DNA of 64,000 nt, taken from NCBI RefSeq assembly GCF_030445035.2, contig NC_080673.1:162126216-162190215 (forward strand). Reading direction: 5' to 3'. Source of the DNA: Dasypus novemcinctus. Taxonomy: Eukaryota > Chordata > Mammalia > Cingulata > Dasypodidae. A program made the position numbers and the translations under genes. The notes under the pieces are model-generated. The model had not been told where the DNA came from. It made no database searches and was given only the letters and a program-made list of their open reading frames with translations. Below are positions 11,366 through 23,440 of the stretch, piece after piece. Within the stretch, counting starts at the first letter, position 1. Every line of letters begins with the position of its first letter.

Positions 11366-11381
11366 AAGATTCAGGAAACTC
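11366..11381. repeat. Right target-site duplication of L1-A
   Basis: Second copy of aagattcaggaaactc, directly after the L1-A tail; flanking DNA resumes with 'catatgaaactaag'. Confidence 0.9.
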
Positions 11382-13151
11382 CATATGAAACTAAGAACTT
11401 CAGAGCAGCAGGTGGCCATAGTCTACTACATTTATGGCTCTGTTATCCTCTTCTTTTATTTGTAACTTCTATCAGACTTACATAGCATCAGGTATTAGAA
11501 CAAATTATGTGCACACTAAGGTCCTAAATGTTGTTCAATTTGCCATTTCAAGACAAAATTGTGATGTAAGTAACATTTTCCTGTAGGACTCTCTCAGAGT
11601 TCTCCAACTCTTCTTTGGGTGCTCTTGGTATGGATTTTCTCTAATTTTTTCCCCCTTAATAGTTATTTTATATCATCTCTTAAAAGTCCTGTAAATTTCA
11701 AATACTCTAATAAAAGAATTCAAACTAAGTTGTTCAGGATTGACAAAGGGCAAGCATGCTAACTTTCACAGATGGTTATTTTTCTTTTTGACATATTTTT
11801 TTACATTGTATATTTGGGTTATGATGTATTAACATGAAGTATAAGCGATTTGGGAATGAAAAGCACTTTAGTGGAGCTAATGGATCAACCACTTTGTGGC
11901 AGAGAGGTGTCTTTTGTCCATTAATCAGAATGTTTAGCCGTTTTGTGAGACTCGGAAATCCTAGGTAATAGGTGTGCTGATACATTTCATTCCCAGCAAA
12001 TAATGTGGGTCTTACATGAAAAAAGTGTCTTTGCAAGTAATAATAATGCTGTTGTAATAATAGCACCATTCCAGTAGTCTTTCATACCCTTAGAAAACAA
12101 CAAAAGGTGTTGAAAAATTTCTTCCTTTTAAAAAAAATTTTTATTTCAATTTATTTTCTCCTTATTGAACTGCCATAATTAACACTTGTTTCATTTAACT
12201 TTTCACACTTTGCTTAGTATAGAGATATTAAAGGAAAAGTTTATAGTTACTATAAACTTCTGTGAAACTAATTAAGTCATTTCATTTGTAAAATAAAATC
12301 CTTTCCAATAAACCCATTTATTTTAGAAATTACTATTTGAAAATAAACCTCCAGAACAAATGGAATATATAAAAAGTGAAGAATAAAAATAATTCAACTC
12401 TTTTGCACCTAGCATATTTTAATCAATTAAAAACTTATTAAGATAGGTAATATGCTTACTTTTGCATAAGGAAGATTATTTGGTGATCTAAGAAATGCAT
12501 CATATTTTATAAATATGAATTGTGATATTATATCTGTATATGACAGATTATCAGAATTAATATTCATTTCTGGGTTTCTACATAATAAAATGCAAATATC
12601 CTTTTATAATTCAGCACAATCTGCTTAAATGGATTCTTAAAATGGGTAATGTCTTGCAATAAAATAATCTTACCAATAAAAAGGAGAGATTCACAATATG
12701 AAAGTTATTTTGCTCTACCTCTGGCACCTTATAGACGACAGTATCTTTTGTTATCACTGCTTTAAATTTTCTTCTAAAATTTTTCATTTTTAACAAGTAA
12801 ACTCTCATTTTTAAAATAAAGTATGTGAGTTGGCATGTGAATTTATAATAAGAAAACTCAGAAATATACTTCAAATGAGCCACTTTTAAAGAGAACTTTT
12901 ATAGATCCGTCTGTATCACTACAGCCACACTTATTTAAACTCACTGTTAGAGTGTACCAGAAGGAAAGATTATATGCAAGTTGGAACTGAAATACATAAA
13001 AATCATAATTCTCACTGCAAAGGGAAATGTATCTTCTAACATACTTTTATTTCTTTTAACTTATTTGGAAATAATTTCAAATTTAAATAAAAATTTGGAA
13101 GACTAAGAAATGCTTATATTATCTTTACCCAGATTTACTACTATTAATATT
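11382..13151. other. Unassigned AT-rich DNA
   Basis: I see no gene, no repeat family I can name and no frame above 100 codons here. The stretch is AT-rich with several homopolymer A and T runs. Confidence 0.5.
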
Positions 13152-13626
13152 TGTCTTAGTTTGCCAGGACTGCTGTAAGGAAGTACAAAAATCTAGAAGA
13201 TTTATAGTAACAGAAATGTATTGTCTCACAGTTCAGAAAGTTTGCAATCAAGCTGTTAACTGGACGATGTTCCACCTGAACCCTGTAAGGGATAATTTTC
13301 CTTTGCCGCTTCTAGATTCTGGAGTTAGTCATCAATCCTTGGCCTTCTTTGGCTTGTAGATGCTTTAACGCATCTGTCTCCACTTGGCCTTCTTTCTTAT
13401 CTCCATTTTCACGTGGCAATCTCCCCTGTGTTCTAGTCTGTATTTCCTCTCCCTTTTTTTATAAGAACACACATCATATTCATTAGGTCTACCCTAAAAC
13501 AGTTTGGCCCCATCTAAACAAGTAACATCTTCAAAAATCCCATTTCCAAATAAAGGCACATTCAAAGGATTTATGGTTAGGACTTGAACATGTTCTTTTT
13601 GGGTACACAATTAATCCATAACAACA
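13152..13626 (-). mobile_element. MLT1/MST-like MaLR solo LTR, antisense
   Basis: The plus strand starts 'tgtcttagtttgccaggactgctgta' and goes on with 'agaaatgtattgtctcacagttc', the classic reverse-complement start of MLT1/MST LTRs. It ends near 'gggtacacaattaatccataacaaca'. At about 475 bases the size fits. No internal region is attached, so it is a solo LTR. The family belongs to the non-autonomous ERVL-MaLR group. I did not find a clean target-site duplication. Confidence 0.75.
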
Positions 13627-13939
13627 CTTTAAGCCATTTGTTTTATTAGTTGTCTCTATTTATAAATAAGAATTTTTTCCAAACCATTTGAGAGAATGTT
13701 GCATATATTATGGACCTCTAGCCATAAACGCATAAATGTATATTTCTTACAACAAGGGCATTTCTTTTATAACTATAACATAGTTATCAATATTAGTAAA
13801 TTTAACATTGCTACAATACATTTACCTGATCTACTATGAATGCTCCAATTTTGTTGATTGATACAATAATGAATAATGTCCTTCATATGACCAATCTGAT
13901 CATTTAATAACTGATCCTTTATGATGATCAAATATTGCA

Positions 13940-14400
13940 TTTAGTTTCCTAGTTGGCAAATCAAATACCATGCCAAGAGTTGCCTTAAACAGTGGGAATT
14001 TTTTAGCTCACAAATTTTGAAGCTGGAAAAAGTGAAAAAGCAAGGTATCATCATGGTGATGCTTTCTTCCTGAAGACTGGTGTTTTGGAGCTGGCTGCTG
14101 GCAATTCTTGGTCCTTGGATTTTTTGTCATATGGTAATGCACATGGCCATCTCACCTGGATTCTCCTTTCTCTTGCAGGTTTTATTGACTTTCAGTTTCT
14201 TTTCATGGCTTTGTCCTCTAAGTGTCTAAATTTCATTCTGCTCATAAAGGACTCCAATAATAGGATAGGACCCACCCTGATTAAGAACCATCCTGGCCCA
14301 CACCTTAACCGAAGTAATCTCGTCAAAAGTTCCTGTTTACAAGGGTTCACACTGACAGGAATGGATTAATTAAAGAACATGTTTTTCTGGGTACATAGCA
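13940..14400 (-). mobile_element. MaLR-like LTR (family B), antisense, end-truncated
   Basis: The plus strand carries 'ttagtttcctagttggcaaatc', 'cagtgggaattttttagctcac', 'gatgctttcttcctgaagactgg', 'ataaaggactccaataatagg' and 'tgttttctgggtacata'-like text. This is the reverse complement of the family seen in plus orientation at 18731-19185 and 48534-48993. The outer end is truncated or mutated near 14400. No internal region. Confidence 0.65.
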
Positions 14401-14409
14401 AGAGATATT

Positions 14410-15420
14410 GCTGCCTCTTGGTCTCTTTTATTATGGGACCTTTCTACAGCATTTCTTTGCCTTTTAAGACATTGTCATTTTTGAAGAACACATTTTCTTT
14501 GTTGCTTGTTTTTAATATAATGTTCTTTCTTCATTTTTGATTGTCTAATTTTTCTTATAATGTATTTCAGTTTATGCATTCCTGGCTGGAATATTACAAA
14601 TGTAAGCTGTGTCCTTTTGTGGATATCACACCTAGAGGGACGTGGTGTCATCTGCCCTTTGCTGGTGATGTTAACTAGTCAAGGTTTTTCTGATTTTTCC
14701 ATGTATAGGTATGAGTTATTCCTTTGTAGCTAATGAATAATCTATGGGGAGACAGATATCCTGCTCCTCATCACCATTTCTCCCTATACTCATCATTCAT
14801 CAATAATTCTTTTCTGAATGAAACTTTCAAATAATGGATTTGAAGTGATTTTTTTCAAATTTCCTTTATTTCATAAGTAAAGAACTAACACTCAGCATTC
14901 ACATATAATTAAGAGTGCTCCCCTCTTCTCTATCTGTAACTCTCTTCCTCCCTCCCTCCCTCCCTCTGTCCCTCCCTCCCTCCTTCCCTTCCTTCCTTTC
15001 TTTCTCTTTCTTTCTAATCTATCTACCTATCTTTGATTTATCTATCTCCCTATCTCCCTATCATCTATCTATCATCATCAGTATGGCATCATGGAATTCT
15101 GTTTTTCAACTGTTTATAACTCATTACTCTACTTAATGACTTTGGTATTTAATCTAATTTCCTAGATTTGGCCATTGGCTGTCTCTTTAAGCTAGTTTCG
15201 GGGTCTGTGTGGCATGTTTCCATTATTTTTTAGCATTTCTTTAATTTGATGATAATAAATATCCCAGGCTTATCTTGTATTTGCCCTGCCCAGATCTGAA
15301 ATCAGTCATTTCTTTGATTAACACTGTTGCTTTTTTAAAAAATAACATTGGAGACCTAGACCTGAGTGCTAGGTTTGCTCATTACTACTGCAGGAATGTG
15401 CCTATTCTTTGGACAGAACA
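14410..15420 (-). mobile_element. L1M 3'-UTR remnant, antisense, with microsatellite inside
   Basis: Antisense L1M 3'-UTR landmarks appear in order. They are 'gctggtgatgttaactagtc' (about 14660), 'ctttgtagctaatgaataatctatggggagac' (about 14724), then after a microsatellite 'gatttggccattggctgtctctttaagc' (about 15166), and finally 'ggcttatcttgtatttgccctgcc' and 'tgctaggtttgctcattactact'. The copy is highly diverged and has no ORF. Confidence 0.75.
14937..15082. repeat. Compound pyrimidine microsatellite (CCCT, CTTT, ATCT)
   Basis: Runs of (tccc)n change into (cttt)n and then (atct)n, all on one strand. The tract sits within the antisense L1M remnant and encodes the artefactual serine/proline/leucine-rich frame starting at 14915. 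Confidence 0.9.
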
Positions 15421-17699
15421 AGGGAACAAACTCACTTACATTAACATAAACCTACATTTATATGCATACATACACATACATGTGCACACATTGTTAAAAT
15501 GAACATCAAATATCTGCTTTATTAAACTACTGAGGGAAAAAATGATATGTAACAGATATAAATAATATTGAAACCAAATTATAAATAAATGCAAAACAGG
15601 AACCAACAGCATTCCCTGGGATACAATTAATTCACATATATATGGACAAGAATCATTCAAAACATCAGTTTTCAGCAATGTAGATAGTTTTAAAATGTTT
15701 GAAGATAATTAGCAGTGGAAATATTCTAGGTGGGTGACTTAGGACAACTACTGATATATTTTTTGCCCATTTCAAAATCTTTCATGGTATACATATTGGC
15801 ATGGACAAATATACACATGTACACATGCACACAATTTTTGCTCAATCTCATAATGCATTAATCTATCTTGCTTTCTATATATGCATATAAAAGTATATAT
15901 ACATACATATATACACATATATACATATATAGAGAAATTTAGAGTACTTGAAAATAAGCACATTGACATAGATGTTATAATATTACATCATATTTTAATT
16001 CCCCAGTTATCTAGAAACAATACAGGGAATCGTTAGTAAATTAAGACTTTAATCCAGGTTATCTAACTTTTTTGTTCTAGGAAATTATTTTAACCTGATT
16101 TAAGATTAATTGGCAACACAGAATGTTATCAAGAAACTTCATATCAATTACTTCTAAATCAGTTTTTTTTTCAAGAAAGAATTGTGCTACTTATGATAAT
16201 CTTGTTTTTTCTCCAGTTAAGGTCAGTCTTTCTTCGTTATTTCTCTTCTTTGTGTAGTTTACATAAGGCACAAGTTCCAAAAGAAAATCAGGCTTATTAT
16301 TAGAGCTGGTTTCTACAGAGTAATTGGTGCTACCCTTGTTCTGAAGACCTCAAATTATTATATATAATTTATTGCAAAACTTCAATCTATTCAACTGGCA
16401 AGCAAAAATGTTTCATGGTCTTAAGGGAAATTTTTTTTATCAAAAATCTTTGTATCCCTAAATTCTACCTGTGCAGAAATGTTTCAGTAGAGAAGAATTG
16501 AATATGTTTTTGGTATTTTGTGTGTATTATAAAATTACATGATTAAAAATTCAAATAAATCAGAGAAAGTAAAACTTCAGGGGCAGGCACAAGATGAGGC
16601 TCAAATAGGAACAGAAAGTTTGGAAACATTTCAACAGAATCATAAAATGAAATTTATAATGCACAAATACTCAAATATCTGTCTTTGGTATTGTGTTAAA
16701 ATGGGAACCTGGAATAGAATCTGGCTTCCTGCCAAAAGAGCTTCCTAATGCTCCTGAAGTTATTACTTTTCATCCATGAAAGAAAGCAAAAAGAACATGA
16801 TTTGCAGCCTTGGGAAGATACTATCAATGTACGGAAGTTTCTACATGTAGTAAAATAAACTTTGTAGGATGATGATACAAAAATGTACCAACTCAAAGAT
16901 TTAAGTTATTACAAGAGTTTCGGATTCCATAGACAGGAAAGCAGGATTAAAGTAATGCTTTGCTGAAAAGAGATTGCTACTTTAATATTAATCCATTTCA
17001 TCCACAAATGTAAATTTTAGTTATTATATTTCTTTATCTTTTTTGTAAACACTAGAATTCATTCGGGGCCAAGATTTCTTCTTATTTTCTTTTATTCTTT
17101 CTTGTTCTTTCTGTGTCTAATTCTGAAAGAAATAGTGAAAACAGTCCTTTTACTTTAATAAAGCAAAGCAAGCAAAGAAACAAAAAGAACTCTACATGCA
17201 TTCTGAAAAGTCAACCCAGCTTTTACTTTGGCTAAGTGAACTCTTAGAAATGGCCTAAATGAAAAAAAAAAATCAAAACAAAAATTGACTACATTCATGG
17301 CATAAGATACTTTTATTATACTGAATTAAAAAGAAAGCCTGTGAAACATATTATGAAAAAATATTGTTAGGTGTTTTTGCAGTAAGATGTCATTGCAAGT
17401 ATCCTTAATTTTTTGGGACACCAATTCCCATATCAAAATTTAATATAACCCCAGCTCTTACTTATTGTTTTTTTTTTAATTCCCACTTCCAAAGACTGTT
17501 TGTTCCCTTACTCCACACAAGGGTATTAAATCAGTGTTGCCAAACAGTGAATTATTATTTCCCTTTTGTTTCTCAAAGTCCTGATTCATCCCCTAGTGAA
17601 CCCCAGACATTAAAGAGAAGGTACTCACATAATTTGTTTTAACAAAGAGTTTTTTAATGGCCCTAACTTCATAAATTTTTATTTTTGTCCCCATATTTT
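15421..17699. other. Unassigned, with ATAC/ATAT-type microsatellites
   Basis: Short (ata/cac)n tracts lie near 15455-15492 and 15790-15935 (alternating tacaca and tatata). Otherwise I see no gene and no nameable repeat; all frames are short. The stretch is strongly AT-rich. Confidence 0.5.
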
Positions 17700-17870
17700 T
17701 CAAATGGTCTGGCTATGGCCTCTCTCTATCCTTCTATAAAATAGATATAATAATTTCCTCACAGGGTTGATCAGAAGTCCACATGAAGGTATATATATAT
17801 ATATAAATATATATATATTATCTAGCACAGTACCAAGCACAAAGCAAGTATTCTGTGAAAAATGTATATG
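17700..17870 (+). mobile_element. MIR SINE fragment with (AT)n expansion
   Basis: The core and 3' half of a MIR are visible: 'tctataaaatagatataataatttcctcacagggttg', then 'tagcacagtaccaagcacaaagcaagtattctg'. An (AT)n tract at about 17790-17819 has expanded in the middle. MIR is an ancient tRNA-derived SINE moved by L2. Confidence 0.7.
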
Positions 17871-18159
17871 ATTAGCTTTAATATCAGGTTTGAAGAGTTA
17901 TTTGAGATTCTTATCTCTAACCAAAGTGTATAGCCACATTAGGTATTTTTAGAAAATAAGCTAATGTGCATAAAAATAAAGTACCAAACCTTACTCTTTA
18001 AGCTAATTTTTAAAAATTTATTTTAAATTAGAATATTTCTAAAATGTACCATATATTTTCCTTTCTATAACAAGGAAGATATATAATAAAATTAATTTGT
18101 TCTTGCTGATTAGGTCCTTCATGAGGAGTAGAAAATCATGAATATCTCTTAGGAACTAC

Positions 18160-18560
18160 GTTGGTGTACTGTGCAGTACACTAAACACTTTGAAAAGATT
18201 ATCTAATTTGCCCAACCAAAAAACATACAAGTGAGTTATTGATAATACATTTATAAGCAATGTAATGAAGGTTAGGAAGCAGATTACTCAAAGTTAGAGA
18301 CATAAAAAATGGCAGGATTAGGGATATAATAAATGACAGGGCTAGAATTCAAATCCAAATTCCTCTAATTTGTTCAAATTTGATATAACTCATAAATATT
18401 TTACTATGTTTGTGACATGTTTTCACAAAGTGCTTTCATATATTTGATACTTTTGTGGCCAGGCAAATAGAATTATTTGCAAATCATTTGCATAATTGGG
18501 AAATTGTAGCTAAAAAAGGTTACATGTCTTTCCAAGTTTATATAGCCACTGATGGGTATA
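18160..18560 (-). mobile_element. Two probable MIR fragments, antisense
   Basis: Text near 18335-18365 ('gacagggctagaattcaaatcc') and near 18500-18555 ('taattgggaaattgtagc', 'gttacatgtctttccaagtttatatagcc') follows the antisense MIR pattern of 'lag-aaactgaggc ... aacttgcccaaggtcac ... cagagccaggattcgaa'. Divergence is high and the limits are approximate. Confidence 0.45.
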
Positions 18561-18730
18561 TTGGTACTTTACTCCCCAAATAATATATTGCTTAAATAAA
18601 AGCAGAATATGTGAGGAGATGTGCACCCAATTTTCATTTAGGTGATTGAGAAACAGTATATTACTAAAGTAAACACATTTGTATTTGGTGCCTACTCTTG
18701 CTGTAAAAACAAATTGTAAATTTGCTCTAG

Positions 18731-19185
18731 TGGTTTGAAGCTATCTGTACCTCAAAAAAACAAGTTCTTAAATTCAATCCATTTCTTTGGTTGTGAACAC
18801 ATTGTATATAGGACATTTTGATAAGGTTATTTCAATTAAGTTGTGGCCCAGCCCAATCGGAATGTATTTTAATCCTTTTACTGAAGCCCTTTATAAGAGG
18901 AATGAAATTTCTATAGAGAGAAAGCCACAGAAAAAGCAGACAGAAGCTGAAATCAATGGAACCCTGAACCCAGAAGAGAAAGGAGAGACCAGGAGACACT
19001 ACCATGTACATTTTCATGTGACAAACTGACAGTCAAGGATCGCTGGCAGCCAGCCCTAGAATGTCAGTCTTTGGGGATGTCTCTTCATTTTGACTTTCTT
19101 TAAGCTTCAGAACTGTAAGCGAAAAAATTCCCCTAGTTTAACCCATTATATGGCGTTTGCTTGAGCAGCCTAGGAAACTAAAACA
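18731..19185 (+). mobile_element. MaLR-like solo LTR (family B), sense
   Basis: It starts 'tggtttgaagctatctgtacc', with 'ttgataaggttatttcaattaag', 'gccctttataagagg', 'gccagccctagaatgtc' and the ending 'gcctaggaaactaaaaca'. The same landmarks occur at 48534-48993 and, inverted, at 13940-14400. About 455 bases. The general plan (TATAA-like 'tttataag' before a purine-rich block, ending in 'aaactaaaaca') resembles MLT1/MST LTRs. No target-site duplication could be confirmed. Confidence 0.7.
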
Positions 19186-20539
19186 CTTGGACTGTCCAAA
19201 TATATGAATAATGTTTGGGTCAAGGAATTGCTTTGTTCCAATATACCACTGTGATATTTACTGCTGTTTCTATAATTTTCAGTGGGACACAGGCATGGAG
19301 GACAAATTCAGACTAGTGTGAACACTATAATAAACTGTTTATACTCCTGTCATTGAAGGATATTTGCATATTCTGAAGATATTTATCTTTAAAGGACTCG
19401 GCAGCATGATTTCTCCTTTCAAGTATTTAAATATCTGAAACCTGGGAGAGGAACTGAAATTTGTGTTCCATATAGCTACAAGAATGCCTGGCAGAGCTGT
19501 TCAGCAACGTAATGAGTTGTTTATATGAATGGGAGGGTTTCATCCATGAAATGTTCTTCTCTTCTAAATAAAATATGTTGTAGATTATATAAAATTTAAT
19601 AGTGTGTAAGATGTATGCGTTGATTACAATTACCATATTTTTTTTTTGCCAGAAGATCAAATATGCTCTCATTACTCTCAAGTCTCAATTCCCGGTAGAA
19701 AAGGGAGGTAAGATGCAGTGCATTAATGAAATATAAAGCAAATCTCCAAATTGCATTTAAACAATTAAATTCCAAACTTCCCTCCCCTTATCAAAACCTT
19801 CCTGGAGTTGTTAACAAACAGACCTACTCTATTGATTGGCATTTCTCAGTTTCTGCATTTATCTGGTTTATACAAGGATGTGGGGAAAAATCAGCAACAG
19901 GAAAGAAACAAACACACAAAGTTCATAGATGATGTTTTAAAGGGATCATTTGTTTCTGAATATTGATTTTCCATAGTACAGCATCTATATTTTCTTACTC
20001 TCCCTGCTAATGTTTGCAAACATCCATTGAAATTATTTTACCTGTTTTTCTTCTTTGAAAAAGACTGTCGTTCTCTTTAGGCTTTTACCTCCTCTGAAAA
20101 CTCTCCAAGCTTCCCATCCCAATATCTCTAGCAGGTGATGCCACATGGAATTTCATTTAAAAAAACTGTCATATCTTTCATAAAGAAATACTCTCAAGCT
20201 TAATCTTCACTTATATCTATCTTTGTCTTCTCTCTTGATGTGGTCTCTTTCTTGTTTAAGTTCAATCATACTTTATGCCATTCAAAGAATGTCATAATCT
20301 ATGCCATTCATAAGGACCAGTACGTAGCATTGGCATAACCTGGAGCTTGGGAGGAATTCAGAACTTTAAATCATCTTCCAGAACTTATTTTAACGAGATT
20401 TTCAAAAGGACTCTATTCCACATAAAAGTGTAAGAAGCAAAGCTCTGTGCCAATCTTAAGATGTTTCAAGATCTGGAAATCCTCAATTTCCACCTATACA
20501 CTGGTTTATTTGTCTCTTAGTTCATTTATTCATTCCTTC
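19186..20539. other. Unassigned AT-rich DNA
   Basis: No gene or repeat family recognised. Small near-duplicate phrase 'tatgccattca' occurs twice near 20275-20312. Confidence 0.5.
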
Positions 20540-20650
20540 ATCAAAAGTATTTACTGAAGGGCTATTATGTGCCATCCACTATTCTAATTGTTAAAAAGAT
20601 AAATAAGGTCTTGGTTCTCAAAAAACTTACAACAAACAAATGAATAATTA
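20525..20650 (-). mobile_element. L2 3'-end fragment, antisense
   Basis: The plus strand reads 'ttattcattccttcatcaaaagtatttactgaagggctattatgtgcc' and then 'aaataaggtcttggttctcaaaaaacttac'. This is the well-known antisense L2 3'-UTR pattern (tattgagcacctactatgtgcc...). Confidence 0.6.
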
Positions 20651-20659
20651 AAAATAATT

Positions 20660-21766
20660 TCAGATCTATGCTGTACTAATATTTCTTCCCTGTCTGTGGC
20701 TCGTCTTCTCATTTTTTCAATAGTATCTTTTGCAGAGAAGATATTTTTAATTTTGATGAAGCCTAATTCATCAATTTGCTTTTTCATGGATCTTGCTGTA
20801 GTGTTATATCTAAGAAATCTTTGACTTGTCCAAGATAAAAAAGGTTGTTTATCTTCCAGAAATTTTATGGTTTATATTAGATCTATGAACCACTTTGAAT
20901 TAATTTTGTATATTGTGTGAGTTATAGATGTAGGTACATTTTTTCATTTTGAATGTGGTTATCCAGTTATTCCAACACCATTTGCTAAAAAGACTCGCTT
21001 ATTACCACAGAATTGTCTTTGCACCTTTGTCAAAAATCAGTTGAAGATATGGATGTCTATTTATGGGCTCTCTGTTCTGTTCCTTTTGTCTACTTTACTA
21101 TTTGTATGTTAATGTTTTGATCAGTGAAGTTTTATAATAAGTCTAAAGTAAGATATTGTTGCCCTCCAATTTTATTCTTTTTCAAAGTTGTGTGGGATAT
21201 TCCAGTACCTTTCTATTTCCATAATGTTTTAGAATCAGAAAAAATAAAAACCTGCAGGGATTTGGATTGATATTGTGTTGAAGCTATAGATCAACTTAGA
21301 GAGAAAGGATATGTAAACAACATTGCGTCTTCTTACCTATTAAACAAGGTATAGCTTTCCATTTTTTAGGAATTATCTAATTTCTCCTAGCAATGATTTG
21401 CAGCTCTCAGTGTTAGGCCTTGCACAACTTTTGTCAGTTTTATCCCTAAGTATTCAATATATTTTTATGCACTTTTAAATGGTATTGTATTTTTAATTTC
21501 AATTTCGTATTGCTCATTACTAGAATATAGAAATATGCTTTCATTTTGTTTATTGATCTCGTATCCTGAAACCTTGCTAAACTCATGTATTACTTTTATA
21601 GTATTTTTTGTATATTCTATTAGATTTCCTGTATAGACAACCATGCCCTTCAGAAAAAAAAAAAAAAGGGACACATTTCCTTCTCCTTTACAATCTGGAT
21701 AACTTTAACTTCTTTTATTTTCATCTGATTACACTGACTAGAACTTCTTGTACAATGTTGAATGCA
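20660..21766 (-). mobile_element. Ancient L1, inverted 5' segment of a twin-primed copy
   Basis: Reading the minus strand from about 21766 down, the sequence follows L1 ORF2 from just upstream of the RT YxDD region to the C-terminal part. Plus-strand landmarks in reverse are 'ctcgtatcctgaaaccttgctaaactc' (about 21568), 'ttccagtacctttctatttcc' (about 21200), 'tccaacaccatttgctaaaaagac' (about 20970) and 'ctgtctgtggctcgtcttctcat' (about 20690). The minus-strand text breaks off at about 20660. The adjoining plus-strand segment starts at about 21767, almost exactly where this one stops in L1 order. Confidence 0.8.
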
Positions 21767-22680
21767 TTAAAATACAAAGAACTCTCAAATCTTAATAGTG
21801 AGAAATCAATCAATTCAATTAAATTGGACAAAAGATTTGAAGAGACATTTAACCAATGGCAATATACAGATGAGATACACACACGTGAGAAAAGACATTT
21901 AACCAAGTGTGATATACAGATGGGATCCATTCACATGAGAAAATGTTCCAAGTGATATAAGTCATCCAGGTAATATGAATTAATACCACAGTGAGATATT
22001 ACTATACAACTATTAGAGTAGCTAAATAGGAGGAACTAGTGATCTTCTTATACACTGCTGGTGTGAATAAAAAATGGTACAACCACTTTGAAAATTCTGG
22101 CATTCTCTTTAACAAGTTAAACATCTGTTGACCATATAATTCAGACTATTTGCTGAAAAGACTAGCTTATTAACACTGAGTTGGTAATAGACACTTACCA
22201 AATAGAAAAGAAGGCATATGTCCATACAATACATTTTTTCAAAATGTTCAGTTTTATTTGTAATAGTGCAAAACTGGAAACAATCCAAATGTCCATTAAC
22301 AGAGGAATGGACAAACAAACTGCAATATATCTATACTTTGGAACACTACTTAGTCAAAAAAAGTATTGACCCATTGATATAGGAAAGAACATGGTTGAAT
22401 CTCAAAATAATGACAAGTGAAGGAAGCCCCAGATAACAGAGAGTGCATACTGTTTGATTCTATGTTTATAAAACTGATCTATAGAGACAGAAAACAGACC
22501 AGTTGTCTCTTGATAAGCAGGGCAGGAGGGTGGATCCTCAGTGGCAAGAAGGAACATTTAGAGATGATGGATAAGTTCATTATTTTGATTGTAGTGATGG
22601 CTTTATGAATATATATATGTTAAAACTTAAATTGCACACATGAAAGATAATTTTATGATTAAATAATATAATGCAGAAAG
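21767..22680 (+). mobile_element. Ancient L1, sense 3' segment of the same copy
   Basis: It starts 'aaaatacaaagaactctcaaatc', the ORF2 text that follows the point where the inverted segment ends. It continues through 'gaagagacatttaaccaa', 'caaccactttgaaaattctgg', 'tgtaatagtgcaaaactggaaacaatccaaatgtcc' and 'ggaatggacaaac', ending in a degenerate L1M-type 3' UTR near 22680. About 2 kb in total with the inverted half. No intact frame. The two halves are best read as one insertion. Confidence 0.8.
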
Positions 22681-22799
22681 ATAAGTTTTGGAAAACAGGG
22701 GTAAGTTGGATCAAGGAAGTTCTCTTTCTGCATCGGAGGGATTAACCTTTTCAATGAAGCTTGAAGAGTAAATTGGCACTGATATTTCATTAGAGTTCA

Positions 22800-23440
22800 G
22801 TTTGGTCTCCTGAGCCCCAGACCCTCAAACCCATTATCTATTAGATATTCCTTTTCGGGAATACCATAAGAATCTCCAAATTGCTTTATTCAAATCACAA
22901 CTTGTCACCTTCCCCATAAAATTCTGTGGTTTCTCTATATTATTTCAATTACATTTATGCCTATCTGCTCCTGCCATCATGTTGTCATAATGCAGGTAGG
23001 TCAGGAGTAAAAGTTAGTTAAGGAGGGGTGTAGAAAAGAGCTCTTAGGTTATCCCAGAATTTCCTCACCTTTTCTCACCACATTAAATCAATCAGTACTT
23101 TTTGTTGATCCTATAGAATAGAATCAACAATGTCCTATAAGAATATGCTTTATATATATATACTATTCTCCATGCATTTTTCTACTCCTTTAATTCAAAA
23201 TTCTTTTCCTTCCTCTGTTACAGAATCAACTTTCTCACTGATGTCACTGCCTCTTATTTTTTCACTGATTCCATTCAGTTCAATGCCCTGAAGAAAAAGT
23301 AATCTTTTCTCAACTGCAAATTGAATTATCCCAAAAGCCCAGAACAGTGCCTGGTACCACGGCAGGCACTCAAATATTTGTTCAATGAAAAAATGAATGA
23401 GTGCTATGTGATTAAAATTCTTCAACAGCTCAGTCTTGCA
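22800..23440 (+). mobile_element. L2 fragments, sense
   Basis: At 22800-22980 phrases such as 'ccccagaccctcaaaccc' and 'caccttccccataaaattctgtgg' track L2 ORF2. At 23330-23400 'cagaacagtgcctggtaccacggcaggcactcaaatatttgttcaatgaaaaaatgaatga' is the typical L2 3' end. The part between is too diverged to align by eye. Confidence 0.55.

Noticed and set aside
14915..15136. Serine/proline/leucine-rich 73-codon protein
   Set aside because: It is a translation of the pyrimidine microsatellite.
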